From Lacrimispora indolis DSM 755 (lineage in GTDB: Bacteria > Bacillota > Clostridia > Lachnospirales > Lachnospiraceae): 64,000 bases of DNA. Location of the stretch: contig NZ_AZUI01000001.1 of assembly GCF_000526995.1 (NCBI RefSeq), forward strand, positions 1 to 64,000, given 5' to 3'. Under the pieces are notes generated by a model, which was not told where the DNA came from, did not search any database, and saw only the letters and a list, made by a program, of their open reading frames with translations. The translations under genes were made by a program, and so were the position numbers. Positions 34,872 to 44,131 of the stretch are shown here, piece after piece (the first letter of the stretch is position 1; every line of letters begins with the position of its first letter).

Positions 34872-34979
34872 TCAATTTATTTTTAATTTAAGCACCATTC
34901 CTACTGCCTGTTCCTTTTCTTCTCTTACCTTTTGTCTTCTGGCACGCTCCAACAGTGCAATCTTTTCACCCAGATTCAT
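34872..34979 (-). CDS. 35-residue charged microprotein
   Basis: ATG at 34979 with a GGGAGGGAAACGA ribosome binding site; stop at 34872-34874. The peptide begins MNLGEKIALLERARRQKVRE and ends VLKLKIN, a single amphipathic helix rich in Arg, Lys and Glu. It fits neatly in the 135-base gap between two operon genes, 12 bases before the next start. Function unknown. Confidence 0.5.
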   Translation of the reverse strand: MNLGEKIALLERARRQKVREEKEQAVGMVLKLKIN

Positions 34980-34994
34980 TCGTTTCCCTCCCGT

Positions 34995-35771
34995 TTATAA
35001 CAACATAACACTTCTCTTTCCCCGGCTAACTTCACCTCTTCTCACTTCCCCATTCCTCTGATTATTCAAAATCACCATAAGTCCTCTATAGAGCCCTCCA
35101 TGTCCCCTGTCTCCATAATCCTCTCCCAATCTAGCAAACAGATATTCCCGGATGCAGTCAACTGTCACAACTCCATGAACGGCCAGGGCCGTCACGGAAA
35201 AGCTTGCATCAAGAGGATCTAACGGTCTGCTTCTTATGATCTCCTTTGAAAACTGCCTGATGATCCTGGGATTTAATGTACTTCCCCCTTCTGCCGCGTA
35301 GGGCTGATGAATTAAGTTCACTGTGTCATACTCCGTGGAATAATCCTGAAAATTCTCATAACAGCTGCGGAGCTTTGCTCCTTCCTGAAGCCGGAACCTG
35401 CACAGCTCCATTTCACAGGTCGTATCCGGCTTCTTATCCTCCAGAAAGATCCTGGTATTTCCCATGATCTTTCCTGCCACCCTGATTTCGGTCAGAAACT
35501 GCACCTTTAAATACCGTATCTTATCCTGGGCACTGCACTCCACCATATAGGGCTGCTCCATAAAATAAAGCTTTCCCTTCCAATAAATCATGCCAGGGGA
35601 AATGGTCAGTTGTCCGTCATTCCAGACAATGTCACATCCATTTATAATTCCATCACCAAATCCCTGAAACTGCAGATCCAGAAAAACCTTAGGATAGTCC
35701 CTAAGCTTATCCAGCATCTCGGCCCTTAAAAGGCGCTTTTTTTCAAATTGGGGATAATCATACTGAAACAT
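34995..35771 (-). CDS. Candidate baseplate protein
   Basis: A 258-residue protein: MFQYDYPQFEKKRLLRAEML, FQGFGDGIINGCDIVWNDGQ, LTISPGMIYWKGKLYFMEQP. The middle reads like the N-terminal part of phage tail-fibre or baseplate proteins (DGIINGxxI, xxISPGxxYxxGKxY). It is followed by a variable Arg/Gly-rich tail (RRGEVSRGKR). It forms a tight group with 35785-36480 and 36477-37766. Assigned to the baseplate by context and style; no family name is claimed. Confidence 0.5.
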   Translation of the reverse strand: MFQYDYPQFEKKRLLRAEMLDKLRDYPKVFLDLQFQGFGDGIINGCDIVWNDGQLTISPGMIYWKGKLYFMEQPYMVECSAQDKIRYLKVQFLTEIRVAGKIMGNTRIFLEDKKPDTTCEMELCRFRLQEGAKLRSCYENFQDYSTEYDTVNLIHQPYAAEGGSTLNPRIIRQFSKEIIRSRPLDPLDASFSVTALAVHGVVTVDCIREYLFARLGEDYGDRGHGGLYRGLMVILNNQRNGEVRRGEVSRGKRSVMLL

Positions 35772-35784
35772 TTCATTTCCTCCA

Positions 35785-36480
35785 TCAGCATAAGATAATT
35801 TCGTCTATTTCCATGGTTTCTGCTATTTCGATGATACCAAAATGGTATTCATAATAAATATCCACATGATAAGGCATCTCCAAAAACATATTGATTAAAA
35901 AATCCATTTTCTTTACAATTTTGTTCTCCTTTTTTTGTCCGATATAAATCAGGATCTCATAGGAGTTTTGGTTGCTGCGATATACAATGTTACCTGGAAT
36001 CAGTGCCTCCATCATGTCCTTAAACATATCCAGAGAACTTCCGGTTTCATACTGCTTTAGCAAGCCGCTTAACAGAATTTCCTGCTCTTCCCTGCCAAAG
36101 AGAGCCATGGTCTCTTTGGCCTGAGTTCCAAAAGCATGGTCTGCCAGATCCTGGTAAAGCAGCTTCTTATAATACTCTTCCCTTGACATTCCGGAAACTG
36201 CATCATTTTGCATCAACTGATGAAAGATCAAATGAAACAGGTTTTCTTTAAGCTTGGGAAATTCCTTTTGATCCGGCCGGAAGAAATCCTTAAAAATGTT
36301 GTAAAACCGATAGTAGGGATTAATTTCAATAATCTCTCCCTCCTCTATCTCCTTTTGATTCAGATAAGAACCAGACAGTTCCATATAAGCACTGAATTCA
36401 CGGGGCATTTCAAACCGAATGCTCTTTTTCGGTACTCCTCTCTTTTTTAACGCCAACATGACTTCCCACAAATAATTCAT
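35785..36480 (-). CDS. Candidate baseplate-associated protein
   Basis: About 231 residues starting MNYLWEVMLALKKRGVPKKS. This Met is chosen because GGAGGAAAGCTTGT stands in front of it and it forms an ATGA overlap with the upstream gene. Blocks: FEMPREFSAYMELSGSYLNQ, IEINPYYRFYNIFKDFFRPD, and a C-terminal half with VDIYYEYHFGIIEIAETMEI. Not recognised by family. The IEINPYYRF phrase resembles the openings of small baseplate wedge proteins, a weak hint. Translational coupling to 36477-37766 suggests the two products work together. Confidence 0.5.
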   Translation of the reverse strand: MNYLWEVMLALKKRGVPKKSIRFEMPREFSAYMELSGSYLNQKEIEEGEIIEINPYYRFYNIFKDFFRPDQKEFPKLKENLFHLIFHQLMQNDAVSGMSREEYYKKLLYQDLADHAFGTQAKETMALFGREEQEILLSGLLKQYETGSSLDMFKDMMEALIPGNIVYRSNQNSYEILIYIGQKKENKIVKKMDFLINMFLEMPYHVDIYYEYHFGIIEIAETMEIDEIILC

Positions 36481-37766
36481 ACAAGCTTTCCTCCGCATTC
36501 GTACTCGGGAAAATATTCCTGAACCTCAGAGGAGATAAAGCTTGCTAAATCCCGCAAAAGCCATGTTTCCTTTCCTTTTGGCTTAAAATAGAGGATCAGC
36601 TGCTTTTTACCTTCCCTGTCCCGGATTTCATCTTCTATAAAAAAGTTCATGGAGTAGGTTTCTAAGAATTCCAGTCCATTTTCCTTCAAGGCACAATCTT
36701 GGTATTCAATAAAATCCTCCAGGCCAAATCCGCGGATAAACCGTTCCAGTTCTCCTTTTGTTTTTACCGACTGTCCCATTTTCCTCTGAAAACGCTCTGC
36801 AAACCCGTCTTTTCTTAAGTTCTCCATAAGCGGATAAGTATAGCGGTCTATTTTATGATCTACGCCACTTCGTATCATATAAATGTCCCACTTTTTTGCA
36901 TTTTCAACCTGCCCGGTGACTAAAAGCTTATCTCCGCTCTGCCTGACGCTTCTAATACCGGCCTTTTCTTCTACTAGATATGCGTGCTCTGTTCCATGAT
37001 CCTGAATGGATATCACATGCTCAAAATTTTCATGATCACTGCAGGCAATGGGAAAGCCTACGCTTTCCAGCTTCAAATGACGTACATTCCATATGGGGAT
37101 CATATCGTAATGGACAAACCGGTTATACTTCCCGAAATCGGTTCCGAAATTTGTCACTGACTCCTCATCCCTCACCTCATCCGGGAGGCCGGTAATACAA
37201 ATGTCAGCCATTTTAAAAAGATAGGGAGCATTGATGGTTTTCCATGGGATTCCATTTTTCATGAACAGGTGATAGAGATGCTCTATTTCCTTCCCATAGC
37301 GTTCACTCCGTACTAAGCGGATATTAACCGGATACTCTTTTCCTGCCCGCAAAATTCCTGTAAAGTCCTCCTGGTTTTTTAATATCTCTTCAACCTTCAA
37401 AGCATCACATTCCAAAAATACGGTAGACAGACAAAATTTTTCCTCAGCCTTAAGCTTCTCCCTCACATCTGAAATCTTATAGGAGGCCGTTTCTAAATCT
37501 TCTTCACATATGGGGGACATTAGATGATGGGACTTATCCAGATAGGTACGTTCCATTAGACCCGTACGGATTAAATAACGGTTGATGTCATACGCAAGAT
37601 CATTCATCACCCGCTCCTCTAACATCCGGTACATCTTTACGTTTGTTTCATACAGTTCTAAAAACACGCCTTCCATTAAGTTTTTAAATACAATTCGCTC
37701 CTCCAGATTGCTGATTGACTGGATCTCATCCCTGATCATTGATTTCATTTCTTCTATCTGATCCAT
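36477..37766 (-). CDS. Candidate large baseplate protein
   Basis: A 429-residue soluble protein: EMKSMIRDEIQSISNLEERI, LYETNVKMYRMLEERVMNDL, RLVRSERYGKEIEHLYHLFM, IKNG/WKTINAPYLFKMADI-like stretch, and a C-terminal half with KRLILYFKPKGKETWLLR-like features. A helical N-terminus followed by beta-rich sequence fits a wedge component analogous to TssF/gp6, but I cannot name it. A consensus AAGGAGGTGAAGG ribosome binding site precedes it. The 150-base gap upstream (37767-37917) may hold a promoter; I see no convincing boxes. Confidence 0.45.
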   Translation of the reverse strand: MDQIEEMKSMIRDEIQSISNLEERIVFKNLMEGVFLELYETNVKMYRMLEERVMNDLAYDINRYLIRTGLMERTYLDKSHHLMSPICEEDLETASYKISDVREKLKAEEKFCLSTVFLECDALKVEEILKNQEDFTGILRAGKEYPVNIRLVRSERYGKEIEHLYHLFMKNGIPWKTINAPYLFKMADICITGLPDEVRDEESVTNFGTDFGKYNRFVHYDMIPIWNVRHLKLESVGFPIACSDHENFEHVISIQDHGTEHAYLVEEKAGIRSVRQSGDKLLVTGQVENAKKWDIYMIRSGVDHKIDRYTYPLMENLRKDGFAERFQRKMGQSVKTKGELERFIRGFGLEDFIEYQDCALKENGLEFLETYSMNFFIEDEIRDREGKKQLILYFKPKGKETWLLRDLASFISSEVQEYFPEYECGGKLV

Positions 37767-37917
37767 CTTTCCTTCACCTCCTTATTTTGAGAATTGCTTA
37801 TTTATTGATTCGGTGTGCACGAACTTACTATTTCATCTAACGTTGATTTATTTTTCTCAAAACTACTTGGAAGGCAATTTTGTATTATCACTGCAAATCA
37901 AAAGGATTTTCCTCTTC

Positions 37918-38457
37918 CTATAATTTCCAATCATTAGGAAAACTAAATACTAAATCGTTTGATGTAAAAGATTCAGACTGCGCATTCTGTGAATAAATTC
38001 CCTTCTCTCCTGTGGGAAAAAATACAATTCCCGCTATCACCGCAATAGCTAGAAAGACAGTAATCAGTATGGTAATGAAAATGCTTAAAACGCTTGTACC
38101 GCCATGCTTGCTTATGTACATCCCAGCCTCCCCATCCGTCATTCCGGAGGTTTGTATTATGATTTTCAGTCCTTTTTTGCAATAATAAGAATTTGCATAT
38201 ATTCCCACAACAATACGAAGAATCAGTCCGCTCCCCGGAATGATCACAGATAAAAGAGAGATTACCCCATATAAAAAAGCCTCTAAATACATTTTTCTGT
38301 ATGCCAGCCAGTAAAGCGGAAAAAGGAAAGCAGGCCAGTTCCAACTTGCAAAGTTTTGACGTTCCGGTTTGTCACGCCATTTGTTTTTGTAATATTCGTA
38401 ATTATTTCCCACGAATATTTCAGCACTCCAATCATCTAATATCTGGTGTTCTTCCAT
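37918..38457 (-). CDS. DUF2628-type membrane protein
   Basis: Start set at MEEHQILDDWSAEIFVGNNY because GGAGG stands seven bases in front; a longer frame to 38631 overlaps the Hsp70-like gene. NWPAFLFPLYWLAYRKMYLE is the DUF2628 signature. It has membrane helices around YGVISLLSVIIPGSGLILRI and a second long segment FITILITVFLAIAVIAGIVF, with a short extracytoplasmic tail. It lies between the Hsp70-like ATPase and the baseplate candidates, so it may be a membrane anchor or sensor for the machine. Confidence 0.65.
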   Translation of the reverse strand: MEEHQILDDWSAEIFVGNNYEYYKNKWRDKPERQNFASWNWPAFLFPLYWLAYRKMYLEAFLYGVISLLSVIIPGSGLILRIVVGIYANSYYCKKGLKIIIQTSGMTDGEAGMYISKHGGTSVLSIFITILITVFLAIAVIAGIVFFPTGEKGIYSQNAQSESFTSNDLVFSFPNDWKL

Positions 38458-38488
38458 TAATAATCCTCCTGTCATATGAAGTAAGTCC

Positions 38489-40963
38489 TTACTTTCTACC
38501 GTCAAAAAAATTCTCTTCCCATGTATCATCTTCAAAATCAAAGAAGGTTTCCTTCCCCTTATAAAGCACTTCATTTTCCCGCAATACCGGAAGCACCACA
38601 AATCCCCAGCGCTTTCTTGATACCCATACAAAGAACTTCATTTCGCCTTCCAGTATGGTATCCGTTTCCTCCTGAATCACGCTTCCTCCATACTGTTTAT
38701 CAATCTCTTCCTGTGTCGTCCGCTCAAAAGTTTCGGTGTCATACTCAAAGTAATAGGGTTTTAAGCGTTTTCCTTTATCATCATTTAAGTAAAGGTCCAG
38801 CTGTTTTCCAATCATGAAGCGGGAAATGCAGCCGATATGATCTTCTGGATCCAGACTGCGGATCAATATTTTTTCCTGATTCTCATGAGTATGTGCCACG
38901 ATTTCATAAGGAAGGGTCCGCACCTGGTAATCCTGATTTACCTTCATATAGCCTCTTTTGCAGTTTATAAAGTAAGCAAGAGCTCCCTTTAAGCAGCACA
39001 TCTTAAGCTCCGACTCATCCTCTCCCTTTTTTGCACTTTGGATCAGTTTACCAGGAACATACTGCTTCAAAGCCTCCATAAACAAGCTGGATCTGCAAGA
39101 CTGTCCGGTCAGCTTGATCATTTCATATTCCTGCAATTCTCCCTGTTCAAATTTCTGATCCAGAAAACGCTCCATCAGATGATAAATATCCGGTCTTAAA
39201 ATCGTCTCAATCTCATTTAAATACAAGGGAAAGCGTATTTCCCGGTCAATGTGGGTAAAACAGCCCTCATCAAGTACTGACAGCTTCCATTTATCCAAAA
39301 ACATTCCCCTGCTTTCCCTTTCCCTGCTGGTTTCAATCCAAAGCTCATACTGGAACCCGGATCCAAAAAAGGATTTTTTCACCTCTTCTGCAAGCTGAAA
39401 CAGATAATAATAGTTATTCTTTACATGAAAATACTGCTCCCTGCTTTTCTCCTCATAATCCTTAAACCGGGTCGGAAGGAATTCCTCTGCCCTGTGATAA
39501 TCCTCCTCCAGTTTCTGCCCGTAATTTCCGTCAGATGAGTCAGAGGAATCCCCCTGTTCCAAATATCCCAATGCCTGTGAAATCTTAATTTTCAGCATCT
39601 GCAGGATGCGAAATGTCAAATTATTTCCACCAAAATTCGTATCCCCGTTTTCATAACGGGTTTCTAAATCAATGGTATAAGACACCCGGCTGTTATCAAT
39701 GCGGAACCGCCCGGAGGTCAGATCTGTAGTTCCTCCTCCGCAGTCAATGATCAATGCATGATACCATCTCCCTTTCTCATAGCGATTCTCACCTACCATC
39801 CCGTAAATGCTGTTAAAAAGTACAGCCATCCCTTCATCCAGCTCACAGTTTACATGAAATTTGGGAAGCAGCTCCTCAAACAGCTCCCGGAACTTCTCCT
39901 TTTGGCGGATAGGGGCCAGAAACTGAATGTTCTTAAACTGGCATTTAAACTGCTGTTTCGCCAGGTCGATTAAGTATTCCAAGTATGCTTTCAGCATGTC
40001 CCGGCGAGGAATCTGATATTTAAACCCGCTTTTTAAAATGACACTTTCCATCCGTTCTGCATCACTGATCCATCTCTTAATATCAAAGAACACAGGGACA
40101 TCTTCATCTAAGTACCCCTGGTCTCCCATGGCAAGTGCCTCGTTTCCAAATTTGAATCCGTGCCCGCCTTCCCGGCATTCCTCCACCCCTATGACACTGG
40201 GTATGACAGAATGTTTTCCATCCCTTGCAATTTTCACACTTCCATCAGGGAGGCATATCCCCATTGTCGTATTGGAGCTTCCAAAGTCAATAACCAAAGG
40301 AAGATCTGTCTCCGCTACATCCCGTACCTCAATATCAAGAAGAGGAATCCGGATTCCATCCATATGGCCCGGAATGGATGAGTGATCACCCTGATAGCAG
40401 TCATAAAGAAATTCCGAATCTCGTTCATTGGGGAAATACAAAATAAAATACTGGTGCTTCCCAAGAGGCAGGACCCGCATATCTTTCCCCTGGAACAAAT
40501 AAAAGGTATTTTCCACCTCTTTTATGTAAAAACAGGTATAAATCAGGAAATTTTCGTCTACGAGCAACAGGTTTCCTTCATATAAGGCCATGTCCGATTC
40601 TACCTTGTAATGATCCAGTTCATTTAATCCAGTTCCACGGTAAATTACTATGGTTCCCGGAATTCTCACCTTCTGGTTGGAACGGATATCTATGAGATTC
40701 CTGTCAAAGAACTCCTGAAGACGTTCCAGCCCGCCTTTGCATTCTGTATCAATATGCCGATAATCCTTCTGCCCCCTGAACCGCAGGATCAGCCGAAGAA
40801 GTACTTCCCGATCCATGCAGCCTCCGGAAGGCATGACCAGCTTCTCCTTCCGGCAGATTTCCTTAAGCTGAAAGGTGGTCATCGTTTCCAATTTGCTTCT
40901 TTTATAAGTATTTTTTTCCGGTTCTGTTTTTCCCGGGTGTAAGGTATAGGTATATCGGCTCAT
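38489..40963 (-). CDS. Hsp70/actin-fold ATPase with SAP-like N-terminus
   Basis: An 824-residue protein. Residues about 25-65 (LETMTTFQLKEICRKEKLVM, then DREVLLRLIL) look like a SAP-type helix-extended-helix. The ATPase part begins near residue 222: VIDFGSSNTTMGICLPDG is phosphate-1 and ALIIDCGGGTTDLTSG, near residue 405, is phosphate-2, with IQFLAPIRQKEKFRELF between them. The C-terminal half includes MIKLTGQSCRSSLFMEALKQ, the adenosine-type segment. No TIM-like substrate tail typical of DnaK is seen. A J-domain protein is encoded about 20 kb upstream in the same cluster, so a dedicated chaperone pair for sheath or effector assembly is possible. Confidence 0.75.
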   Translation of the reverse strand: MSRYTYTLHPGKTEPEKNTYKRSKLETMTTFQLKEICRKEKLVMPSGGCMDREVLLRLILRFRGQKDYRHIDTECKGGLERLQEFFDRNLIDIRSNQKVRIPGTIVIYRGTGLNELDHYKVESDMALYEGNLLLVDENFLIYTCFYIKEVENTFYLFQGKDMRVLPLGKHQYFILYFPNERDSEFLYDCYQGDHSSIPGHMDGIRIPLLDIEVRDVAETDLPLVIDFGSSNTTMGICLPDGSVKIARDGKHSVIPSVIGVEECREGGHGFKFGNEALAMGDQGYLDEDVPVFFDIKRWISDAERMESVILKSGFKYQIPRRDMLKAYLEYLIDLAKQQFKCQFKNIQFLAPIRQKEKFRELFEELLPKFHVNCELDEGMAVLFNSIYGMVGENRYEKGRWYHALIIDCGGGTTDLTSGRFRIDNSRVSYTIDLETRYENGDTNFGGNNLTFRILQMLKIKISQALGYLEQGDSSDSSDGNYGQKLEEDYHRAEEFLPTRFKDYEEKSREQYFHVKNNYYYLFQLAEEVKKSFFGSGFQYELWIETSRERESRGMFLDKWKLSVLDEGCFTHIDREIRFPLYLNEIETILRPDIYHLMERFLDQKFEQGELQEYEMIKLTGQSCRSSLFMEALKQYVPGKLIQSAKKGEDESELKMCCLKGALAYFINCKRGYMKVNQDYQVRTLPYEIVAHTHENQEKILIRSLDPEDHIGCISRFMIGKQLDLYLNDDKGKRLKPYYFEYDTETFERTTQEEIDKQYGGSVIQEETDTILEGEMKFFVWVSRKRWGFVVLPVLRENEVLYKGKETFFDFEDDTWEENFFDGRK

Positions 40964-41012
40964 TTGTATTCCTCACTTTGTCATGTATTTCCCATAAATG
41001 GTTTCCGGCAGC

Positions 41013-42767
41013 TTAACGGCCCACTCCCGGACCGTTTTTTCCAGGATCTCCATTCTCTGTTCCCGTCCCGCTGCCTGATTCGGACGTTTTCTGATCCTTT
41101 GTCTTTATTCCGGCCTTTGCTGCCGCAATCTTATCGTTGATCCCATCCGCCAGCTCGTACAGCTCCAAGCGGATATAGATCGTTTTGGCCGTCTGATAAT
41201 AGGTAATGGCGCTTTCATACTTTTCCTCCGCCAGAAGTTCATTTCCCTTATTCTCCAGGTCAATGGCATTTTTCTGATCATTCAGCTTCTGCTGGTTTTC
41301 CAGCTCCCGCTTTTCCTCTTCCTCTTTTTTCATCTTTTCTTCTTCTGCCTGCTTTGACTCTTCTTCCGAATTTTTTGCCGCTTGGGATTCTTCCTTGGCT
41401 GCCGCCTCTGCAGCTTCCTGCTTCTGACTGTCTTTCTCCATTTTTTCCTCGGCCGCCGCCTGCTTTGCCAAAGCCTCTTCTTTTCCAGATGAAAAATAAA
41501 GGGCTGCCGCTTTATCTCTCGCCTGACCATAAGATTTCACGGCTCCGTCCATGTCACCGTATCCCTCTTTTTGCTGCCCTATTTCAATTAAGTCAAATAC
41601 ATCGATATAATCTCTTGTTTGCTTTAATCCGGCGTCTATGTATGCTTTTCCTGTATTTCCTGCCTTTACGGACAGTTCCCTGGCTTTTAAGTAAAGGTTT
41701 TGGGCCTTCTGATATTCTCCTCCCATCATAGCCTCATCCGCTAAAAGTATCTGCTCTGCCAGCTTTTTATACTGGTCCGCCTCCTTTGATTCCTCTTTTT
41801 TCTTCAAGCCATCCGCCAGCTTCTTTGCCTCTCCATAATCCTCAGAAGCTTTTAAGTAATTATCATATTTCAAATATTCCTGACCGCTGCTTAAGTATTT
41901 TTCCAGATTGTATTCCTTGTTCTTTATGCTTCTATGATGCAGATAAAGCCCAAGGCTGATCCCACCCACCACCAAAACAATGGGTATGGCAGCCATTAAA
42001 ATCTTTTTAAGGGACAACTTCTTCGGAGGCTGGTAAACCTTTTCAATAAAGGTCACTGCAAGGCTGTAATTGTCCACCTCCTCTGTCTCCTGCTGTCCTA
42101 AGATCACATCCTCTGCCTGGTCCAGTATCTCCTTAGGCTCCTTGGCTTCCTTTGCAGCCTCCAGAAACTCTTCCTCGCCAAAGCTCTCCCAAGCCCCTCT
42201 TGTAAAAAGAGCAAAGATATCACCGGCTTCCAGCCCGATCTTTTTTGACACAAGGATTTCCGGCTGCCCCCGCTCTCCCAAAAAAGAATAAAGATTATTT
42301 CTTTCCTCATGGGCAGCCGCCTGATCCAGGGTGATCCTTTCTTCTTTCAGCAGATTCTCAGTCAGGGACTGATCCCTTGTCCTGACCATGATCCTGCCGT
42401 TCCGAAGCAGATAAAACCGGCTGTTTCCCACATGGCAGCAGAGTAATTTTCTGTAATCCGTGACCACCATGGTGACAGATGCCTTTAAGTGCATTCCTCC
42501 CCGTTTTTTTAAGAGCTCACGGTGAGCCTGATTCATATTGTGCTTCAGCTTCCCTGCATTCATGGTAGGTCCCTCTACAAAGCTTCGGATCAGGCTTTCC
42601 ACAACAAACTTTGCACTGTTGGTCTCCAGTTCTCCATCCAGGCTGTCTGCCAGCACATAGCAGGCATAGTCATCCATTTCTGCAAATCCAAAATAATCCC
42701 GGTTCGTGAGCTTCTGCCCTTCTTCTGAGATATACTGTGTACGAAAATCAGAATTCATTCTTCTCAT
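41013..42767 (-). CDS. Membrane PP2C-type phosphatase with TPR/coiled-coil tail
   Basis: A 584-residue protein. Residues 1-255 are PP2C-like: RDYFGFAEMDDYACYVLADS, then LDGE, KASVTMVVTDYRKLLCCHVG, NSRFYLLRNGRIMVRTRDQS and IFALFTRGAWESFGEE. The usual DGMGG is changed to DSLDGE, so metal binding may be altered. One membrane helix (IPIVLVVGGISLGLYL, near 272) is followed by TPR-like repeats (YLKASEDYGEAKKLADGLKK, YQKAQNLYLKARELSVKAGN) and a Glu/Lys coiled coil at about 430-510. It overlaps the second PP2C gene by 20 bases. It probably acts with the FHA proteins in phospho-control of the machine. Confidence 0.75.
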   Translation of the reverse strand: MRRMNSDFRTQYISEEGQKLTNRDYFGFAEMDDYACYVLADSLDGELETNSAKFVVESLIRSFVEGPTMNAGKLKHNMNQAHRELLKKRGGMHLKASVTMVVTDYRKLLCCHVGNSRFYLLRNGRIMVRTRDQSLTENLLKEERITLDQAAAHEERNNLYSFLGERGQPEILVSKKIGLEAGDIFALFTRGAWESFGEEEFLEAAKEAKEPKEILDQAEDVILGQQETEEVDNYSLAVTFIEKVYQPPKKLSLKKILMAAIPIVLVVGGISLGLYLHHRSIKNKEYNLEKYLSSGQEYLKYDNYLKASEDYGEAKKLADGLKKKEESKEADQYKKLAEQILLADEAMMGGEYQKAQNLYLKARELSVKAGNTGKAYIDAGLKQTRDYIDVFDLIEIGQQKEGYGDMDGAVKSYGQARDKAAALYFSSGKEEALAKQAAAEEKMEKDSQKQEAAEAAAKEESQAAKNSEEESKQAEEEKMKKEEEEKRELENQQKLNDQKNAIDLENKGNELLAEEKYESAITYYQTAKTIYIRLELYELADGINDKIAAAKAGIKTKDQKTSESGSGTGTENGDPGKNGPGVGR

Positions 42768-43614
42768 AAGCCACCTCCGCTCTCAGAAGCAGAACGCTCC
42801 CGTTTTCTATTTCCATCCCATTTTTCTTTTCCGACTCCATGACAATGGCGTCTGCTTTTTCCTTCAAAGTAAGATCCTTTAACAGGATATCTTCCATCTC
42901 CGCCCAGGATACCGCTTCAAAAATCCCTTTTGTAGCGAGCAGTACCACATCACCAGGCTTTAACCAGATAGGTCTTTCTCCAATCTCAATTTCATGAAAT
43001 CCATCAATTCCCAGATAGTTCCACACCCGTTTTTCTTCCATGGTCCAGATGGTTTCAGGCCTTGATAAGATTCCTTCCTGATAAGCGTTTAATGCAAGCA
43101 CATTAAGAGTCTGGCCTTTGCTGATGGGGATCAATTCCTGATTCCGAAACAAAGCAATCCGGATATCTCCGGCCAGACCGTAATGCATAGACCCTCCATT
43201 GACAAATACTGCTGCCAGACATGTACCTCCCCGCCGTTCCCCTATGGTCCTCTGAATTCTCTGACTTGCTTCACAAAAAGTAGTCTTAAAGAAATATTCA
43301 GGGTTATTGAGCACATGGCAGGGCTGATATCGATCCAGCAAAGTATCTACTGCAATCCTGGCACACACTTTTCCTGTATTTGCTTTTCCAATCCCATCAG
43401 CCAAAATTGCCAGGGTCCCTGCGCTGCTTGTTTGGATTCCCGCCAGATCCGCCTGGATCTCCTTACAGCCGGTGGTCTGGCTGACGGCAGTTTCATCTGA
43501 AGGTTCTCTTTTTCTATTTTCTTCTATCCTTATATCTGCGGCCGCCAGAACCAGCCGGCCTAGCACAGAGGCCGACAGCATGATCCCAAGACCTCCCATG
43601 ATCATCACAGTCAT
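42748..43614 (-). CDS. PP2C-type protein phosphatase
   Basis: A 288-residue protein with an N-terminal hydrophobic segment (MIMGGLGIMLSASVLGRLVL) that may anchor it. The PP2C core shows AGTLAILADGIGKANTGKVC (ADGxG metal motif retained), RIAVDTLLDRYQPCHVLNNP, GGTCLAAVFVNGGSMHYGLA, and GDVVLLATKGIFEAVSWAEM. It overlaps the FHA gene upstream by four bases (ATGA) and the second phosphatase downstream, so the three are translationally coupled. It would remove phosphates from Ser/Thr targets; no kinase gene lies in the window. Confidence 0.8.
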   Translation of the reverse strand: MTVMIMGGLGIMLSASVLGRLVLAAADIRIEENRKREPSDETAVSQTTGCKEIQADLAGIQTSSAGTLAILADGIGKANTGKVCARIAVDTLLDRYQPCHVLNNPEYFFKTTFCEASQRIQRTIGERRGGTCLAAVFVNGGSMHYGLAGDIRIALFRNQELIPISKGQTLNVLALNAYQEGILSRPETIWTMEEKRVWNYLGIDGFHEIEIGERPIWLKPGDVVLLATKGIFEAVSWAEMEDILLKDLTLKEKADAIVMESEKKNGMEIENGSVLLLRAEVAYEKNEF

Positions 43615-44108
43615 TTTTTATCATTCCATTCAAAATTTTCTCCGCATAAAGGGGCAAATAAAAACCGGCTTTTCCCCAGCTCAATCACATCATAAGGTTT
43701 TAATTCCGTAGGCACATAAACTGCCTCATCATTCAGATAGGCAAGCCCTGCCGCATCCCCCGGAAGGATGACTGTATTCCTCTTTTTCTCATCATAAACA
43801 ATGATGGTGTGGTTTTTCCGGTTGATTTCATTGTCTCCTAAAATTTGTATATCCATGTCATCACCACGGCCTATAAAGTTCTTTCCGCTGTGGATCTTAT
43901 AATCCATTCCAACCCTTGCACCAGAGATACATACGATCCATCCGCAGACAGGCCGGACCTCTTCCTGCAAAACTTCCATAGAAGGCTCAAAGCCCACCGG
44001 TTTCTTCTCTTCTGTCTCCTCTTTCAGCTTCATCTGACAATAGGGACATATCTTACCATAACGTCTTGCATTATAAACATGTCCATTGGGGCATCTTACT
44101 AAGCTCAT
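43611..44108 (-). CDS. Zinc-ribbon FHA-domain protein
   Basis: A 165-residue protein. Residues 1-30 form a small zinc ribbon (RCPNGHVYNARRYGKICPYC). The FHA domain occupies about residues 55-155: GARVGMDYKIHSGKNFIGRG, then DDMDIQILGDNEINRKNHTI, LPGDAAGLAYLNDEAVYVPT, YDVIELGKSRFLFAPL. The GRG and N-xxNRxNH positions correspond to phosphothreonine-binding loops. It would dock phosphoproteins in the cytoplasm. Together with the two PP2C genes this resembles the Fha/PppA arrangement of type VI secretion systems. Confidence 0.85.
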   Translation of the reverse strand: MSLVRCPNGHVYNARRYGKICPYCQMKLKEETEEKKPVGFEPSMEVLQEEVRPVCGWIVCISGARVGMDYKIHSGKNFIGRGDDMDIQILGDNEINRKNHTIIVYDEKKRNTVILPGDAAGLAYLNDEAVYVPTELKPYDVIELGKSRFLFAPLCGENFEWNDKK

Positions 44109-44131
44109 ATTCCAATCTCCTATCTATGTAT

